The position numbers and the translations under genes are program-made. This document shows, piece by piece, positions 52,900 through 62,574 of a stretch of DNA of 64,000 bases. Within the stretch, counting starts at the first letter, position 1; each line of letters begins with the position of its first letter. The stretch is from Nitrospirota bacterium (lineage in GTDB: Bacteria; Nitrospirota; Nitrospiria; Nitrospirales; Nitrospiraceae), in contig NSIK01000018.1 in NCBI GenBank assembly GCA_002737345.1, forward strand, positions 4,417-68,416, read 5' to 3'. The notes below the pieces were generated by a model. That model was not told the DNA's origin, did no database searches, and saw only the letters and a list, made by a program, of their open reading frames with translations.

Positions 52900-54543
52900 C
52901 TAGATGCTTAACTGTTCGACTTTGTGTCGTTGATTCATAAGGTCGAAGATGACCTTGGTCCCCACCAGGGCCGTAAAGAGATTGATCCCGATGCCAAGGC
53001 ACAAGGTCACGGCAAACCCTTTGATCGGCCCAGTCCCGAAGAGGAACAGCGCCACTCCCGTGATCAGCGTCGTCACGTGCGAGTCGACGATCGTCAACAG
53101 CGCCTTCGCATAGCCTCCGTCGACGGCCAGCCGGACCGCTTTCCCCCCTCGCAGCTCTTCACGAATACGTTCGAAAATCAGGACATTCGAGTCGACGCCC
53201 ATCCCGATCGTGAGCACGATGCCGGCGATCCCCGGCAGGGTCAAGGTCGCGTTCAGCGCCGAAAGCGCCCCCATCAAACAGAGGAGATTCAAAGCCAGAG
53301 CAAAGTCGGCAATGACCCCGGACGTCCGGTAATAGACCATCATGAACAGCACCACCAGCGCGCCGGCAAACAAAGTGGCTTGCACGCCCTTGTCGATCGA
53401 GTCTTTCCCCAGCGACGGTCCGACCGTGAGGTCCTGAATGATCTTGAGCGGAGCCGGCAAGGCGCCGGCCCGGAGGACGATCGCCAAGTCGCTCGCCTCT
53501 TGCATCGAAAAGGTTCCGGTAATTTGCGCGCGCCCCCCGGTAATGCGCTCCTGAATCATCGGCGCCGAGTAGATCGTGTTGTCCAGCACGACAGCCATGC
53601 GCTTCCTGACGTTATCGCCCGTGATCCGATCAAACTCCCGGCCGCCCTTGGCATCGAAGGTGATCGACACATAGGGATCGTTGAATTGGCCGATCGAGAC
53701 CCGCGCATCACTCAACACATCGCCGGTCAACATCACCCGCTTTTTCACCAGATAGGGAATCCGATATTCGCGGCCGGTGTCTTTATCAACTGCCCGTTCG
53801 AACAGGATCTGATCGCCGACCGGCAGCTTCGCCTCGGCCTGCCTCAAGACCTCTGCCTCTTTTTCTTTCGGGATGCGGGCGGGGAGATCGAGCTTCACCT
53901 GGTTGTCTTCGTCCAGCAGCTTAAATTCAAGCAACGCCGTCTCTTTGATCAGATCCTTGGCGCGCTTGGGCTCTTTGACGCCTGGCAGCTGCACGACGAT
54001 CTGCTTCAGCCCCTGCCGCTGCACCATCGGTTCCGCCACGCCAAACTGGTCGATGCGGTTCCGGATCGTTTCCAGCGCCTGGTTGATCGCGGAATCCTTG
54101 ATGCGCTTAATCTCCAGCTCCCGCAGCTCCCACACCAGCATGTTGGCCGACCCGGCAGACTCCGTCTCAAGGAACGCCGGATAGTCCTCGATCATTTTCT
54201 GGATCTGCGCCTTGAGCTCGGCATTTTGAAATTGCATCGTCACCTGGGTCGGGCCTGTTCGCGTCACAGACTCGACAGGGATTTTCTTATCCACCAACAA
54301 GTCTTGGAGGGATACGACTGATCGATCCACGGCAATCTCGACCGCGCGATCTTCGTCCACTTCCATGACGAGATGAATCCCGCCCTGGAGGTCCAATCCC
54401 AACGTAATGCCTTTGTTCGGCATCACCGCCTTCAGCCAGGCGGGCAACGCCTGGTAGAACGGCTGATAGGAGGGAATGAAGAAGATCACCGACAGCACCA
54501 CTACCAGCGTCAATACTATTAACCGCCCACCCACTTTTTTCAT
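52900..54543 (-). CDS. secD: Protein translocase subunit SecD
   Basis: A 547-residue membrane protein. First helix near residue 10-25, LDLQGGIHLVMEVDEDRAVE at the head of the large periplasmic P1 region, and a C-terminal block of five helices with LPGIAGIVLTIGMGVDSNVL and FERIREELR. The family signature and length are normal. Partner of SecF downstream and YajC upstream. Confidence 0.96.
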   Translation of the reverse strand: MKKVGGRLIVLTLVVVLSVIFFIPSYQPFYQALPAWLKAVMPNKGITLGLDLQGGIHLVMEVDEDRAVEIAVDRSVVSLQDLLVDKKIPVESVTRTGPTQVTMQFQNAELKAQIQKMIEDYPAFLETESAGSANMLVWELRELEIKRIKDSAINQALETIRNRIDQFGVAEPMVQRQGLKQIVVQLPGVKEPKRAKDLIKETALLEFKLLDEDNQVKLDLPARIPKEKEAEVLRQAEAKLPVGDQILFERAVDKDTGREYRIPYLVKKRVMLTGDVLSDARVSIGQFNDPYVSITFDAKGGREFDRITGDNVRKRMAVVLDNTIYSAPMIQERITGGRAQITGTFSMQEASDLAIVLRAGALPAPLKIIQDLTVGPSLGKDSIDKGVQATLFAGALVVLFMMVYYRTSGVIADFALALNLLCLMGALSALNATLTLPGIAGIVLTIGMGVDSNVLIFERIREELRGGKAVRLAVDGGYAKALLTIVDSHVTTLITGVALFLFGTGPIKGFAVTLCLGIGINLFTALVGTKVIFDLMNQRHKVEQLSI

Positions 54544-54573
54544 GTTGTCTGTAACCCCTTTGTCACTCGCGGT

Positions 54574-54912
54574 CTACGAGTCCTTATCTTCATCGTCGGC
54601 GCGTAATCGCGCAATATGTTCCCGCTGAATCCGGATCTTTGCCGTGTCGGCGATCTGCAGCGTCACGGTGTCTTTCCCGAGATTCGTGACTGTGCCCCAG
54701 ATGCCGGATCCCGTGATCACCTTATCGCCTTTTTTCAAGGCCTCCAGCAAGGCCTTCTGTTGTTTCTGACGTTTCTGCTGCGGCAGAATGAGCAGGAAAT
54801 AGAAAATCACAAAAATCAATACGAAGGGCACGAGGGACAAGAGCGTCCCAGAACTCGACCCAGCCCCCCCGCCCCCGATTCCTTGAGCCCATGCGACCGA
54901 TTGCATTACCAT
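54574..54912 (-). CDS. yajC: Preprotein translocase accessory protein YajC
   Basis: A 112-residue single-span membrane protein. A Gly/Ser-rich N-terminus precedes one transmembrane helix (LLSLVPFVLIFVIFYFLLILPQ). Then come the family segments PQQKRQKQQKALLEALKKGD and VITGSGIWGTV. It forms a complex with SecDF. An ATG two codons later (54906) is an alternative start. tgt lies 25 bp upstream and secD 30 bp downstream, the standard tgt-yajC-secD-secF order. Confidence 0.95.
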   Translation of the reverse strand: MVMQSVAWAQGIGGGGAGSSSGTLLSLVPFVLIFVIFYFLLILPQQKRQKQQKALLEALKKGDKVITGSGIWGTVTNLGKDTVTLQIADTAKIRIQREHIARLRADDEDKDS

Positions 54913-54937
54913 ACGAACCTATCCCCTCTTCTCACGG

Positions 54938-56086
54938 TTAATCTGCCGCGGTTCGCCGATGATCCTCGGCCTCCGCTGCGGCAGTCAGGTCACGGGACCG
55001 ATAAAACTCTTCTCGGAACGATCGCAGGCGGCCCTGCGCGATCGCCGAACGAATCTGCTTCATGAGATCGGCAAAATACCACAAATTGTGGATCGTGTTC
55101 AGTCTCGACGACAGCATCTCTTTTGCCTGGTAGAGATGATGGAGATACGCCCGCGAATAGCGCGCACAGACCGGACAGCCACAGGACGGGTCGATCGGCT
55201 GCTCATCCTGCACGTACTTCGCTTGCTTGATCACCACCCGCCCGAAACTCGTAAAGAGCGAGCCGGTCCGGCCATGGCGAGAGGGGACGACGCAATCGAA
55301 GAGATCGATCCCTCTGGCCACTCCTTCGATCAAATCCTCCGGCATCCCCACACCCATCAAATACCGCGGCTTCGAGACCGGAAGCTCCGGCACAGTCACA
55401 TCCAGCATGGCATACATCTCAGGCTTCGACTCTCCCACTGAGAGCCCCCCGACCGCATAGCCCTCGAAACCGAGCCCCACGAGGTCGCGCGCCGACGTCA
55501 CGCGAAGATCCCGGTCCAAGCCGCCCTGCACGATCCCGAAGAGCGCTTGATCCCTGCGACGGCGGCTGTCCTGACACCGTTTGGCCCAAAGGGTGGTCCG
55601 GCGCACCGCATCGCGCACGACTTCCTTGTCCGCCGGCAAGGCGACGCAATGATCGAAGGCCATCATGATATCGGCCCCCAGCGCTTCCTGGATCTCAATG
55701 GCGGTCTCCGGCGTAATGAAATGCGCCGACCCGTCGAGATGAGACTGAAAGCTCACGCCATCGTCCGCCACCTTACATAGTTTCGCGAGACTGAAAATCT
55801 GAAATCCACCGCTGTCCGTCAAAATCGCGCCGGACCATCCGGTGAACCGGTGCAGCCCGCCCAGCTCAGCCACGACCTTATGCCCAGGCCGCAGATAGAG
55901 ATGGTAGGCGTTGTTCAGCATGAGACCGAAGCCCAGCTTGTCCAGGTCGGTCGGATCGATCCCCTTCACCGGCCCCAACGTGCCCACCGGCATAAAGGCT
56001 GGCGTGTCGATGACGCCATGGGCAGTGCTAAGTCTCCCCAGGCGCGCACTCGTCTCACGATCTGCCTGCTGCACGGAAAAGTCCAC
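54938..56086 (-). CDS. tgt: tRNA-guanine transglycosylase
   Basis: A 382-residue enzyme that exchanges G34 of tRNAs with GUN anticodons for the queuosine precursor preQ1. Catalytic Asp in LTDSGGFQIFS, the nucleophile region LFDCVVPSRHGR, FGIVQGG, and the zinc site CGCPVC with a downstream His (LHHLYQAKE) are visible. The start is GTG at 56086 with GAGGGG upstream. The C-terminal tail is slightly extended. First gene of the tgt-yajC-secDF run. Confidence 0.96.
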   Translation of the reverse strand: MDFSVQQADRETSARLGRLSTAHGVIDTPAFMPVGTLGPVKGIDPTDLDKLGFGLMLNNAYHLYLRPGHKVVAELGGLHRFTGWSGAILTDSGGFQIFSLAKLCKVADDGVSFQSHLDGSAHFITPETAIEIQEALGADIMMAFDHCVALPADKEVVRDAVRRTTLWAKRCQDSRRRRDQALFGIVQGGLDRDLRVTSARDLVGLGFEGYAVGGLSVGESKPEMYAMLDVTVPELPVSKPRYLMGVGMPEDLIEGVARGIDLFDCVVPSRHGRTGSLFTSFGRVVIKQAKYVQDEQPIDPSCGCPVCARYSRAYLHHLYQAKEMLSSRLNTIHNLWYFADLMKQIRSAIAQGRLRSFREEFYRSRDLTAAAEAEDHRRTAAD

Positions 56087-56101
56087 AGCCCCTCTTGCTT
56101 C

Positions 56102-57856
56102 CTACATCTGATCTGGCGCGGAAATTCCGAGCACAGCGAGTCCGTTCTTCAAGACCTGCTGGATCCCTCGCATCAACGCCAATCGCGCCGCAGTCCGTTC
56201 CGGAGACAACACCTCTTTCGGCAGCCCCGCCCCCGGACCCAATCCCTCGGGCGTGACCGCCAAGAGCTCGCGATCGGCTGCGGGAGGCAAAATCCGATGC
56301 TTGTTATAGAACGTATGGAGCAGCCCCGCCAATTGCTGCAAATAATAGGTCATCCGGTGCGGCTGATAATCCATCGCGCTACCCTGCAAGACGGAGGGAT
56401 AGGCAGAGAGCTTGCGAATCAGGGCCAACTCATCCGGGTCCGTCAATACGGTGAGGTCCGCCTCGCTCGGCAAGGGGCAGGCGATGCCCCTGGAGGCCGC
56501 AACGCGCCAGAGGCTGGAGATTCTGGCATGGGCATATTGCACATAGTAGACGGGATTATCGGAAGACCGCTGTTTAGCCAGCTCCAAATCGAAGTCGAGA
56601 TGCGAATTGGAATCGCGCATAAGGAAAAAAAACTTGGCCGCATCGGCCCCGACTTCATCGATGACTTCCCGCATCGTGATGAATTCGCCGGCCCGCTTCG
56701 ACATTTCCACTTTCTTCCCACCGCGCAACAGATTCACCATCTGGACCAGCACGACCTGGAGACGATCTTTCGGATGGCCATAGGCCTGCACCACCGCTTG
56801 CATACGGGGAATGTAGCCATGGTGATCCGCGCCCCAGACGTCGATCAGTAAGTCGTAGCCGCGCCGTAATTTGTCTTGATGGTAGGCGATGTCGGAAGCC
56901 AGATAGGTATATTCGCCGTCCTGCTTCCGGACGACGCGATCTTTCTCGTCACCGAAGGCCGAAGACCGGAACCACCAGGCTCCTTCCTCTTCAAAGAGAA
57001 ACTGCTGCGCTTTCAATTCCTCCAAGACCCGCTGGACCGCCCCTGAATCGACGAGGGAGGCCTCGCTGAACCAGGATTCGAACTCGATCCCAAAAGATTT
57101 CAGATCCTCGCGAATCAAACCCAGCAGTTCCTGATAGGCAAACATTCGGCAACGGGCCTCAACGTCTGTCGCCTCATGCCCAGCCAGCTCAGCTCCGAGC
57201 TGTTGCTTCACTCGCTCAGCCACGGCAGTGATGTAGGCCCCGTGATAACCCTCTGCCGGAAATTCGACCGGCCGATTCGAGAGTGCCTCGTACCGTGCGT
57301 AAACGGAAGCTCCCAGCAATTGCATCTGCCGGCCGGCGTCGTTGATATAATATTCGCTCACGACGTCATAGCCGACCGCCTTTAGCATATTTGCGACCGC
57401 CTGCCCGACCGCGGCGCCGCGCCCATGGCCTACATGCAACGGACCCGTCGGATTCGCGCTCACATATTCCACCAACACGCGACGTCGCGCGCCCACTTCG
57501 GCCCGCCCGTAGGCTAACCCTTTCAGCTCGATTTCCCTGAGCACTTCTTGCCAGATGGCCGGCTTGAGCGTGAGGTTGAGGAACCCAGGCCTGGCAATTT
57601 CAACTCGGTCGAACAGTTGCTCGTCCTGAGAAAGATTGTCGATGATGATTTGGGCAATGTCATGGGGCGCTCGTTGCTCTGAGGCAGCAAGCGACATGGC
57701 AACCGTTGAGGCAAGGTCTCCCCATTCAGGCCGCTTGGGAGCATCCAAACTCAACTCAGGCCAGGCTTCCGTCTTCAGTTGGCCTTTTTTCTTAGCGCCA
57801 TTGAGCGCCCCAAGAAGCGCACTGGCGACCTTTTCTTGGACAACTCCGCTAGACAA
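56102..57856 (-). CDS. argS: Arginyl-tRNA synthetase
   Basis: A 584-residue class I aminoacyl-tRNA synthetase. N-terminal additional domain (1-105), the HIGH-type motif HVGHGRG within SANPTGPLHVGHGRGA, the insertion with YINDAGRQM, a KMSKS-like VEMSKRAG, and the C-terminal DALR anticodon-binding domain (about 460-584) ending at Met. The start is TTG at 57856, with AGGAG seven bases upstream; no better start is in frame. It is followed by tgt 15 bp downstream. Confidence 0.95.
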   Translation of the reverse strand: MSSGVVQEKVASALLGALNGAKKKGQLKTEAWPELSLDAPKRPEWGDLASTVAMSLAASEQRAPHDIAQIIIDNLSQDEQLFDRVEIARPGFLNLTLKPAIWQEVLREIELKGLAYGRAEVGARRRVLVEYVSANPTGPLHVGHGRGAAVGQAVANMLKAVGYDVVSEYYINDAGRQMQLLGASVYARYEALSNRPVEFPAEGYHGAYITAVAERVKQQLGAELAGHEATDVEARCRMFAYQELLGLIREDLKSFGIEFESWFSEASLVDSGAVQRVLEELKAQQFLFEEEGAWWFRSSAFGDEKDRVVRKQDGEYTYLASDIAYHQDKLRRGYDLLIDVWGADHHGYIPRMQAVVQAYGHPKDRLQVVLVQMVNLLRGGKKVEMSKRAGEFITMREVIDEVGADAAKFFFLMRDSNSHLDFDLELAKQRSSDNPVYYVQYAHARISSLWRVAASRGIACPLPSEADLTVLTDPDELALIRKLSAYPSVLQGSAMDYQPHRMTYYLQQLAGLLHTFYNKHRILPPAADRELLAVTPEGLGPGAGLPKEVLSPERTAARLALMRGIQQVLKNGLAVLGISAPDQM

Positions 57857-57949
57857 ATAAAGCTCCTAAGTCCTTACCAATGAAAGGAAAAATGGACTCT
57901 TACTCTAGCATACCGAATAGGCAGTGACAAGGCAGCCCGCTGGGCTTCT

Positions 57950-58948
57950 CTATCGAAATGCGGCCTCTCTAAGGTGAGCGAGACAGACTGCCTCAAGATG
58001 GGCCTGCGAGACCTTAAGACAGGGCTTTCCTTCGCACCGACTAACATCGCTCCACGACTGGCAAAGACAGGGCGCACCCTGTAGCACTGTGACCTTGGGT
58101 CCGCTCGGCGCCCAACGAGCCGGATTGGTCGGTCCGAACAAAGCCACGGTCCGCACCCCCATCAGGCCTGCCAGATGGGTGACGCCGGAGTCCTGCCCGA
58201 CAAAAAGGCTCGCCTGGGCCAGCACCCCGGCCAGAGTAAGAAGATCCAGGCCCTTCAGAACGATCGGGGAGCTTACGCAAGACTGCATCAGCCGCTCGAC
58301 CGGCTCACGGTCTGCCGGTCCTTCGAGAATTACCGGGATTGCCCCGAAAGTCTGGATAGCGTCCACGCCAAAGGCTAAGACCGCCGACGCCACACATTTA
58401 TGGGCGCTTCCACTTCCGGGATGAATCACGGCGAGCAGCGATCCGACGGGGACGCCTGCATCGTTAAGACAGGTTTGTCCGAGATGGAGAAGCGGCTCCG
58501 GCATCGTCAATATGCCCGTCTCCCCGCCATCAGCCGGCGCCTCCTGAATCGCTTCAAGAAACCGGTCCCGTTGATGGATTGCGTGAATCGTGGACGAGAA
58601 GGGAGACAGCACGACCGCCTCTCGAGCGCCGACCATCCTGAGCTTCTCGCTCAAGGTCCCACCGTGATCCTCCATCCAGCCAATGGCAAGATCGCAGTCC
58701 TTCAGCCATGCCTGCAGCTGGCCCTCGACCGAGTCCACCCCGGCGAATAAGCTCGCACACGCTCGTCCCTGTACAGAAATCCAATCATCAATGATGCCAC
58801 AAGCGAGAAGCAGCCTCGCGACCTGATCCTGCGCACAGAGCATCAGTCGATGGGAATGAAAGCGGGTACGTAAGCGAATCATGGAGGAAACAGCCAACAG
58901 CACATCGCCAAGACCGCCTGGATGGATGATGACGATGGTCCGTGTCAC
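57950..58948 (-). CDS. GT9-family glycosyltransferase (heptosyltransferase-like)
   Basis: A 332-residue protein of the ADP-heptose:LPS heptosyltransferase family, which adds heptose to the lipopolysaccharide inner core. It has the N-terminal IIHPGGLGDVLLAVSSMIRL, the central VIHPGSGSAHKC and the C-terminal SLFVGQDSGVTHLAGLMGVRTVALFGPTNPARW, all typical of the GT-B fold. The C-terminal Cys-rich end (APCLCQSWSDVSRCEGKPC) is common in this family. The sugar is not determined. It is 7 bp downstream of mobA. Confidence 0.92.
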   Translation of the reverse strand: MTRTIVIIHPGGLGDVLLAVSSMIRLRTRFHSHRLMLCAQDQVARLLLACGIIDDWISVQGRACASLFAGVDSVEGQLQAWLKDCDLAIGWMEDHGGTLSEKLRMVGAREAVVLSPFSSTIHAIHQRDRFLEAIQEAPADGGETGILTMPEPLLHLGQTCLNDAGVPVGSLLAVIHPGSGSAHKCVASAVLAFGVDAIQTFGAIPVILEGPADREPVERLMQSCVSSPIVLKGLDLLTLAGVLAQASLFVGQDSGVTHLAGLMGVRTVALFGPTNPARWAPSGPKVTVLQGAPCLCQSWSDVSRCEGKPCLKVSQAHLEAVCLAHLREAAFR

Positions 58949-58955
58949 GGCGGCG

Positions 58956-59576
58956 CTATAAAGGCTTGGCGGGAGGCAACTGCGCCAACAGTGCCCGTGC
59001 CAACTCCAGATCTGCTGGAGTATTCACGTTCTGGAAGGAACGTCCTGAGGGGTCGATGATACGCAAATCATCCTCCGTCACATAGCGCACATGGAGCGAC
59101 CTGTCCGCGACCATCTCCTGGATCTTGAGCTGCCTCGCCTGAATCATCCGTTCAACGACGGGCAAACATCGCTTGCTATACAAGGCATGCATCGGATGTA
59201 TGCGGGAAGCGAGCTTCGCCATGACGATGTCGGCATTGGCTCGTCGGCTCGTGAACTGGGCAAGAACGGCCGGATCAAGAAACGGCATATCGCACGCCAC
59301 AACAAATATATAAGGCGTAGCGGCCTGCATTAGCCCAGTATAGAGCCCGCCGAGGCTGCCACAATCAGGGACTAGGTCGCGCACCACCTGAGCTTCGACG
59401 TCGAGCGGAGGGCTGTCCTGCGCAATGACCACCAGGACGTCCTGGAAGGTTGACCGCAGCACGGCCAGCCCTCGCTCAAGGAGCGTCTGTTCCCCCACAC
59501 GGAGATGCCGCTTATCCTCACCCATTCGCCGGCTTTTGCCCCCGGCGAGCAGAACGCCGGTTACCTCGATCTCCAT
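58956..59576 (-). CDS. mobA: Molybdenum cofactor guanylyltransferase MobA
   Basis: A 206-residue enzyme that joins GMP to molybdopterin to form the guanine dinucleotide cofactor used by DMSO-reductase-family enzymes such as NXR. GVLLAGGKSRRMGEDK is the nucleotide-binding loop and VVACDMPFLDP holds the Mg2+-binding Asp. ATG at 59576 gives MEIEVTGVLLAGG; the upstream in-frame region overlaps the terminator at 59609-59634. Linked to the GT9 gene by 7 bp. It would supply cofactor for the molybdoenzymes implied elsewhere in the window. Confidence 0.94.
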   Translation of the reverse strand: MEIEVTGVLLAGGKSRRMGEDKRHLRVGEQTLLERGLAVLRSTFQDVLVVIAQDSPPLDVEAQVVRDLVPDCGSLGGLYTGLMQAATPYIFVVACDMPFLDPAVLAQFTSRRANADIVMAKLASRIHPMHALYSKRCLPVVERMIQARQLKIQEMVADRSLHVRYVTEDDLRIIDPSGRSFQNVNTPADLELARALLAQLPPAKPL

Positions 59577-59608
59577 CGTGCCCTCAATGTAGCCCCACAA
59601 AAAAGAAA

Positions 59609-59634
59609 GAGGGGGTGGGTTACCCCACCCCCTC
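59609..59634 (-). terminator. Rho-independent terminator after the diheme EB_dh gene
   Basis: A perfect 11-bp inverted repeat, GAGGGGGTGGG (59609-59619) and CCCACCCCCTC (59624-59634), 4-base loop, followed in the minus direction by TTTCTTTTTTG. It lies 33 bases after the stop at 59668. Confidence 0.85.
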
Positions 59635-59667
59635 ATATTTCGTCAGACTCGCTCGTTCACGTGAACC

Positions 59668-61443
59668 TTAGAGGGTCTTTCCCTTCCGCTTATTCGAGCG
59701 TCTGGTGAGAACCCACCCTTCCAATAAGACCACCCCGAAGGCGATCACAACCGGATAGATATAGGCTTCGCGAGGCGTCGGCGGCTCCAGGAACGTGTAG
59801 TAGAAGGCCGACACGGCCATCTTCCGTCCTGCGTCACCGTTGTGGCCATCCCAGGCGAAGAACACGGTAGGAATGTACTGTCCCATTTCGAAGAAGGTAT
59901 CTTCGTCGTAATCCTGATCCTTCTTGTTGCCCAACGGACGTTGAATGATCACCGTCCAGCGGCCATCCTTCCACTCCGAGTGCAGGATCTTGATGTTCTC
60001 TTCGTACGTATCGCGTTCTGCGAAGTCCTTGTCCCAGCCCGTACCTTCAAAGGCCCGGAGGGAACCATCAGCTTCCCACTTCACAATGTCGACCGGGTAC
60101 TGCTCGTTGCTGCCGAACAAATACCGCGGCTTAATAGGAGATGGAAGCTCTTTCCACTTCACAGCAGTTTCCATGGCGATCGCATCGTTGTACACTACGT
60201 AGTTATTTTGATGCGTAGCGATTGAGCCCTCTTCGCCCGTCTTCGGGTCCTGCTCCTTCACATCAATGTTGACCTCGGTCGGAGCCCACGGCAACTTCCC
60301 TGTCGCAACGCTCTTGGTCCGGTCGTCCCACTGGAACATGAACACGACATGCTTGTCGTTGTAGAGCGACTTCACCCAGATATCGTCGATCCGATTCACG
60401 AAATTTCTGGGCTTGTGGGTGATCTGCCCGCCCATCGCGACATACCGGCGCGCCCGATTTTTCCACAGTTCATGCTCGGGATCAGCAGGAATCTCTCCTT
60501 CGACTACCCCTGAAGACACCACGAAGTTGATCTTCGGCTTGTCCGCCAACGGGTCGATATCGAGCGGCTTACCGTCAGCCTTGCGCTCACACAGCGAGTT
60601 GACGAAGTTGGCAATATGCCACCGTTCTTCAACCGTGCTGTTGTCCGCGAACGAAGGCATCGGGGTGCCGTTGACTCCGGTCGAAAACGTCCGGAAAATG
60701 TTCTTAACGTTATAGGGATCTTGGCGGCTGCCTCTGAAGTTCCAGCACTTGTGCCAATTGGCTGGCTGAATTGAGAAGCCCCAGTCGTCTTTCAGATTGA
60801 AGGCATTCCCGTCACCACGGCCCTCGGTGCCGTGACACTCAACGCACTTCTTCTCTTTAACGAGCTCGGCGCCTTTGGTGATGCTCTCCTCTGTCGCAGG
60901 AATTGGTTTCAAGTCGTCCAATTGCAACACGGTCTGCGCTTCGGACTGCTTGTCGGTAAACTTCCGGTCCTTCACTAGCTGGGTAGTGACGAAAGACAGT
61001 ACTTGGAGGCGTTGTTCTTCCGTCAAAATCCCTTCCCATGATGGCATGGCAGAGCCTGGGAGACCGTGCGTCAACGTCTCAAACAAGTCATTCTGGCCAG
61101 GGGTAGGCTTCTTGGCATCGAACAACGGCAACTCACCGCTGGCCGTGCGCCGAATCTTGAACGTCCCCTGGTTGAAATTGCGGGGACGAGGCCAGAGACG
61201 ATCGGCACTTGGGCCATCGCCCGCGCCATCGACTCCGTGACACCAGACGCACTTGGTGAAGTAGACCCGCTTCCCTGCTTCAATCATTTCGGCAGCAGGC
61301 TCAGGTGCCAGTTCGCCTTTTTTGAAGCCCTCAGGAAGGGCCTCGTCGGCAAACGCGAAGCCCCCGGTGCTTCCGGCGATCAGGACGACTCCAAAGGCAG
61401 CTGTGAGGAGCCTTCCTGCCTTCAGACTAGACGAATTATTCAT
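59668..61443 (-). CDS. Diheme cytochrome c fused to a heme-b EB_dh domain, membrane anchored
   Basis: A 591-residue protein. Signal peptide (residues 9-31), two cytochrome c domains with CVWCH (65-69) and CVECH (200-204), then an EB_dh gamma-like domain (about 300-560) with VFMFQWDDRTKS, FFAWDGHNGDAGRK and SAFYYTFL, and one C-terminal transmembrane helix (AYIYPVVIAFGVVLLEGWVL) with a basic tail. This fuses a heme-b module like NxrC with c-type hemes in a single anchored protein. ATG at 61443 has GAGGG upstream. It lies 50 bp downstream of the monoheme gene and is likely a redox subunit of a respiratory complex. Confidence 0.88.
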   Translation of the reverse strand: MNNSSSLKAGRLLTAAFGVVLIAGSTGGFAFADEALPEGFKKGELAPEPAAEMIEAGKRVYFTKCVWCHGVDGAGDGPSADRLWPRPRNFNQGTFKIRRTASGELPLFDAKKPTPGQNDLFETLTHGLPGSAMPSWEGILTEEQRLQVLSFVTTQLVKDRKFTDKQSEAQTVLQLDDLKPIPATEESITKGAELVKEKKCVECHGTEGRGDGNAFNLKDDWGFSIQPANWHKCWNFRGSRQDPYNVKNIFRTFSTGVNGTPMPSFADNSTVEERWHIANFVNSLCERKADGKPLDIDPLADKPKINFVVSSGVVEGEIPADPEHELWKNRARRYVAMGGQITHKPRNFVNRIDDIWVKSLYNDKHVVFMFQWDDRTKSVATGKLPWAPTEVNIDVKEQDPKTGEEGSIATHQNNYVVYNDAIAMETAVKWKELPSPIKPRYLFGSNEQYPVDIVKWEADGSLRAFEGTGWDKDFAERDTYEENIKILHSEWKDGRWTVIIQRPLGNKKDQDYDEDTFFEMGQYIPTVFFAWDGHNGDAGRKMAVSAFYYTFLEPPTPREAYIYPVVIAFGVVLLEGWVLTRRSNKRKGKTL

Positions 61444-61493
61444 GGTTTCCCTCATGTCGTAAATCCGAGTTGGCTGTCAATCCCCGTGAACGA

Positions 61494-62531
61494 TTAGTCC
61501 CAGGTCCGGGGATAATATCCCGTGTGCCAATATTCGAACAAAATCACTTTCCAGATTTCATCTACCGTGAGGTGCTGTTCCCACGGCGGCATCACGGAGG
61601 CCCAGGGGAATCCTTCGTTCGGCAACCCGATTCCACCCTTCGCGACGCGCCAGAAAATGAACGTTTCTTGTAGCTGTGCGATCGTACCTGGATCCGTAAA
61701 GTTCGCCGGGATTGGATTAAACGCGAAAGCATGCAGACCACGTCCGTTCAGATTATCGCCGTGGCAGAAATGACAATTCTGAAAGAAGATCTCTCCGCCC
61801 TCACGCACATACTTGAGGTACCCTTTCGCATCCTTATCCCAGGGGTTGGCATTCGGCTTCATCAACCGGCCCATACCCTGCTCTACAATATTTGCGTTGC
61901 TGTACTCTTGATCGAACTTGCCTTCGAGATTCACGCGATACGGATTCTGTGACGTTTGCAGCGTGTAGGTCTTCCCATGCACCTTGGTGCTGGCTGGTGG
62001 CGCAGGGTGTACCGTCCGCAACTCGATCGGCTCCTCTGATTTTGGGACCATTGCGTTGTAGGAAAAGCCGCCGATCAGAACTGGCAACAGGACCAGATAG
62101 GCATACCGCAGTAGTTTATTCGCCCCACTCTGGGCATCCAAAATGTTCATAATCGGCTGCTTGAACTTCTTCCAATCTTCTTCGTTCGCAGAGACCCACA
62201 TAAAGACGGCGATAAGTGAGACCGTCCCGTACATCGCGCGAACACTGAAAGGAATCGGGGGATAGACGCGGAACTTCAGGTACAAGAGGATGAAACACCA
62301 AAAGGCAATCCCCTGCCAGAAGCGAGGGAACGCCATCCCCATGGTACCCAGCATGTAACTTAACCCTGTAAACCCCGCCACAAACAGCGTGAGTTCAAAG
62401 AGCACTTGCATGGGCATGTAGCCTTCGACCAAGCGCACGGTATTTGACGGAACGATATCCAGAATCATTCCCGTAAGCAGGAGTATTCCAATTACTCCTA
62501 TGAGTGCCGCGACTGACATTAATGCTTTCAT
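61494..62531 (-). CDS. Membrane protein with C-terminal monoheme cytochrome c domain
   Basis: A 345-residue protein with about five hydrophobic segments in the first 165 residues and a periplasmic cytochrome c domain near the C-terminus: CHFCH (253-257), GRGLHAFAFNPIPANF and ASVMPPWEQHLTVDEIW. The Met of VMPPW is the likely sixth heme ligand. ATG at 62531 has AAAGGGAG seven bases upstream; an in-frame ATG at 62555 is less likely. It lies between two other cytochrome genes in the same direction and probably forms one complex with them. Confidence 0.88.
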   Translation of the reverse strand: MKALMSVAALIGVIGILLLTGMILDIVPSNTVRLVEGYMPMQVLFELTLFVAGFTGLSYMLGTMGMAFPRFWQGIAFWCFILLYLKFRVYPPIPFSVRAMYGTVSLIAVFMWVSANEEDWKKFKQPIMNILDAQSGANKLLRYAYLVLLPVLIGGFSYNAMVPKSEEPIELRTVHPAPPASTKVHGKTYTLQTSQNPYRVNLEGKFDQEYSNANIVEQGMGRLMKPNANPWDKDAKGYLKYVREGGEIFFQNCHFCHGDNLNGRGLHAFAFNPIPANFTDPGTIAQLQETFIFWRVAKGGIGLPNEGFPWASVMPPWEQHLTVDEIWKVILFEYWHTGYYPRTWD

Positions 62532-62574
62532 CGGCGAACTCCCTTTGCTCAACAAAAGAGGTAGACAGATAAGA

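Noticed and set aside
52924-54321. 465-codon plus-strand frame opposite secD
   Set aside because: Antisense shadow of SecD with Arg/Gln/His-rich composition.
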